A DNA stretch of 64,000 nt from Argopecten irradians (Eukaryota; Mollusca; Bivalvia; Pectinida; Pectinidae): contig NC_091135.1 in assembly GCF_041381155.1 (NCBI RefSeq), positions 53,519,997 through 53,583,996 on the forward strand, in the 5' to 3' direction. Below are positions 61,375-64,000 of this stretch, in pieces; the stretch's first letter is position 1, and every line of letters starts with the position of its first letter. Both the position numbers and the translations under genes were made by a program. The notes under the pieces are model-generated. The model did no database searches. It saw nothing but the letters and a program-made list of their open reading frames with translations, and was not told the DNA's origin.

Positions 61375-64000
61375 GAGACATTGGTCATACTAGGTGAGCA
61401 ATAGTGAGACATTAGTCATACTAGGTTAGTCATACTAGGTGAGACATTAGTCATACTAGTTTAGTATTAGGTGAGACATTAGTCATACTAGGTGAGACAT
61501 TAGTCATACTAGGTGAGACTAGTCATACTAGGTGAGACATTAGTCATACTAGGTGAGACATTAGTCATACTAGGTGAGACATTAGTCATACTAGGTGAGA
61601 CATTAGTCATACTAGGTGAGACATTAGTCATACTAGGTGAGACATTAGTCATACTAGGTGAGACATTAGTCATACTAGGTGAGACATTAGTCATACTAGG
61701 TGAGACATTAGTCATACTAGGTGAGACATTAGTCATACTAGGTGATACATTAGTTATACTAGGTGAGACATTAGTCACACTAGGTGATACATTAGTTATA
61801 CTAGGTGAGACATTAGTCATACTAGGTGAGACATTAGTCATACTAGGTGAGACATTAGTCATACTAGGTGAGACATTGGTCATACTAGGTGAGACATTAG
61901 TCATACTAGGTGAGACATTAGTCATACTAGGTGAGACATTAGTCATACTAGGTGAGACATTAGTCATACTAGGTGAGACATTAGTCATACTAGGTGAGAC
62001 ATTAGTCATACTAGGTGAGACATTAGTCATACTAGGTGAGACATTAGTCATACTAGGTGAGACATTAGTCATACTAGGTTTAGTCATACTAGGTGAGACA
62101 TTAGTCATACTAGGTGAGACATTGGTCATACTAGGTGAGACATTAGTCATACTAGGTGAGACATTAGTCATACTAGGTGAGACATTAGTCATACTAGGTG
62201 AGACATTAGTCATACTAGGTGAGACATTAGTCATACTAGGTGAGACATTAGTCAACTGTGAACATTACATACTAGGTGAGACATTAGTCATACTAGGTGA
62301 GACATTAGTCATACTAGGTGAGACATTAGTCATACTAGGTGAGACATTAGTCATACTAGGTGAGACATTAGTCATACTAGGTGAGACATTAGTCATACTA
62401 GGTGAGACATTAGTCATACTAGGTGAGACATTAGTCATACTAGGTGAGACATTAGTCATACTAGGTGATACATTAGTCATACTAGGTGAGACATTAGTCA
62501 TACTAGGTGATACATTAGTCATACTAGGTGAGACATTAGTCATACTAGGTGATACATTAGTCATACTAGGTGAGACATTAGTCATACTAGGTGATACATT
62601 AGTCATACTAGGTGAGACATTAGTCATACTAGGTGAGACATTAGTCATACTAGGTGAGACATTAGTCATACTAGGTGATACATTAGTCATACTAGGTGAG
62701 ACATTAGTCACACTAGGTGAGACATTAGTCATACTAGGTGAGACATTAGTCATACTAGGTGAGACATTAGTCATACTAGGTGAGACATTAGTCATACTAG
62801 GTGAGACATTAGTCATACTAGGTGAGACATTAGTCATACTAGGTGAGACATTAGTCATACTAGGTGAGACATTAGTCATACTAGGTGAGACATTAGTCAT
62901 ACTAGGTGAGACAGTCATACTAGGTGAGACATTAGTCATACTAGGTGAGACATTAGTCATACTAGGTGAGACATTAGTCATACTAGGTGAGACATTAGTC
63001 ATACTAGGTGAGACATTAGTCATACTAGGTGAGACATTAGTCATACTAGGTGATACATTAGTCATACTAGGTGAGACATTAGTCACACTAGGTGAGACAT
63101 TAGTCATACTAGGTTTAGTCATACTAGGTGAGACATTAGTCATACTAGGTGAGACATTAGTCATACTAGGTGAGACATTAGTCATACTAGGTGAGACATT
63201 AGTCATACTAGGTGAGACATTAGTCATACTAGGTGAGACATTAGTCATACTAGGTGAACATTAGTCATACTAGGTGAGACATTAGTCATACTAGGTGAGA
63301 CATTAGTCATACTAGGTGAGACATTAGTCATACTAGGTGAGACATTAGTCATACTAGGTGAGACATTAGTCATACTAGGTGATACATTAGTCATACTAGG
63401 TGAGACATTAGTCATACTAGGTGAGACATTAGTCATACTAGGTGAGACATTAGTCATACTAGGTGAGACATTAGTCATACTAGGTGAGACATTAGTCATA
63501 CTAGGTGAGACATTAGTCATACTAGGTGAGACATTAGTCATACTAGGTGAGACATTAGTCATACTAGGTGAGACATTAGTCATACTAGGTGAGACATTAG
63601 TTTAGTCATACTAGGTGAGACATTAGTCATGCTAGGTGAGACATTAGTCATACTAGGTGAGACATTAGTCATACTAGGTGAGACATTAGTCATACTAGGT
63701 GAGACATTAGTCATACTAGGTGAGACATTAGTCATACTAAGCATTAGGTGAGACATTAGTCATACTAGGTGAGACATTAGTCATACTAGGTGAGACATTA
63801 GTCATACTAGGTGAGACATTAGTCATACTAGGTGAGACATTAGTCATACTAGGTGAGACATTAGTCATACTAGGTGAGACATTAGTCATACTAGGTGAGA
63901 CATTAGTCATACTAGGTGAGACATTAGTCATACTAGGTGAGACATTAGTCATACTAGGTGAGACAGTTCATACTAGGTGAGACATTAGTCATACTAGGTG
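61375..64000. repeat. 21-bp minisatellite, over 100 copies, continuing past the window
   Basis: Unit GAGACATTAGTCATACTAGG plus T, repeated with few variants (GATACATTAG, ATTAGTTATA, ATTGGTC) and a handful of short interruptions, for example CAACTGTGAACATTA near 62254. Because 21 is a multiple of three and the unit has few stops, long frames remain open on both strands (up to 583 codons). They encode only a seven-residue repeat and are not genes. The array lies upstream of the visible receptor exons. Confidence 0.97.

Noticed and set aside
61513-63264. 583-codon open frame with a GETLVIL repeat, and MTNVSPS frames on the other strand
   Set aside because: The frame is open only because the 21-bp tandem unit is a multiple of three. 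Both strands are open at once, and there is no start context, unique domain or splice signal.

Overview
The window looks like AT-rich genomic DNA of a mollusc, most likely a bivalve. The evidence is short exons in long introns, tRNA-derived SINEs with a bivalve-type body, a divergent nicotinic-receptor-like subunit, a death-domain TNF receptor with four cysteine-rich domains, and very abundant tandem repeats, small foldback elements and Tc1/mariner relics. The species assignment is inference. No viral or LTR element was recognised.

Layout. (1) 0.3-7.6 kb, minus strand: a complete six-coding-exon TNF-receptor superfamily gene (signal peptide, four cysteine-rich domains, one membrane segment, C-terminal death domain; 416 residues), probably with a noncoding first exon near 7.46 kb. 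(2) 7.85-9.63 kb: a 1.78-kb foldback-type DNA element with 24-bp inverted termini, a 6-bp target duplication and inner arms made of a 21-bp palindromic tandem repeat. (3) 11.35-16.14 kb and 26.77-32.46 kb, plus strand: two paralogous five-exon genes for small secreted cysteine-rich proteins (240 and 234 residues) of a family I do not recognise. (4) 16.7-17.8 kb, between them: a decayed partial copy of the receptor gene and its upstream flank, showing that a divergent receptor/secreted-protein block was duplicated in tandem. (5) 18.6-21.6 kb: a dead Tc1-like transposon, a ~160-bp tandem repeat and a 5'-truncated LINE. (6) 34.7 kb: a small single-exon membrane protein gene. (7) 45.0-58.3 kb, minus strand: the last two exons of a Cys-loop (nicotinic-type) receptor subunit, split by a 12.3-kb intron that holds a ~2.4-kb 34-bp minisatellite with higher-order structure. 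(8) 61.4 kb to the window end: a 21-bp minisatellite that runs out of the window.

How it fits together. The receptor and secreted-protein gene A are head to head, about 4 kb apart, with the foldback element between them. The relic copy and gene B repeat that order, so the secreted proteins and the receptor were inherited as a unit. Nothing in the sequence proves that they interact. The ion-channel gene and the small membrane-protein gene look unrelated to that block. Multi-exon models were built by reading splice sites and checking that the phases of consecutive exons agree. They were not confirmed by transcripts.
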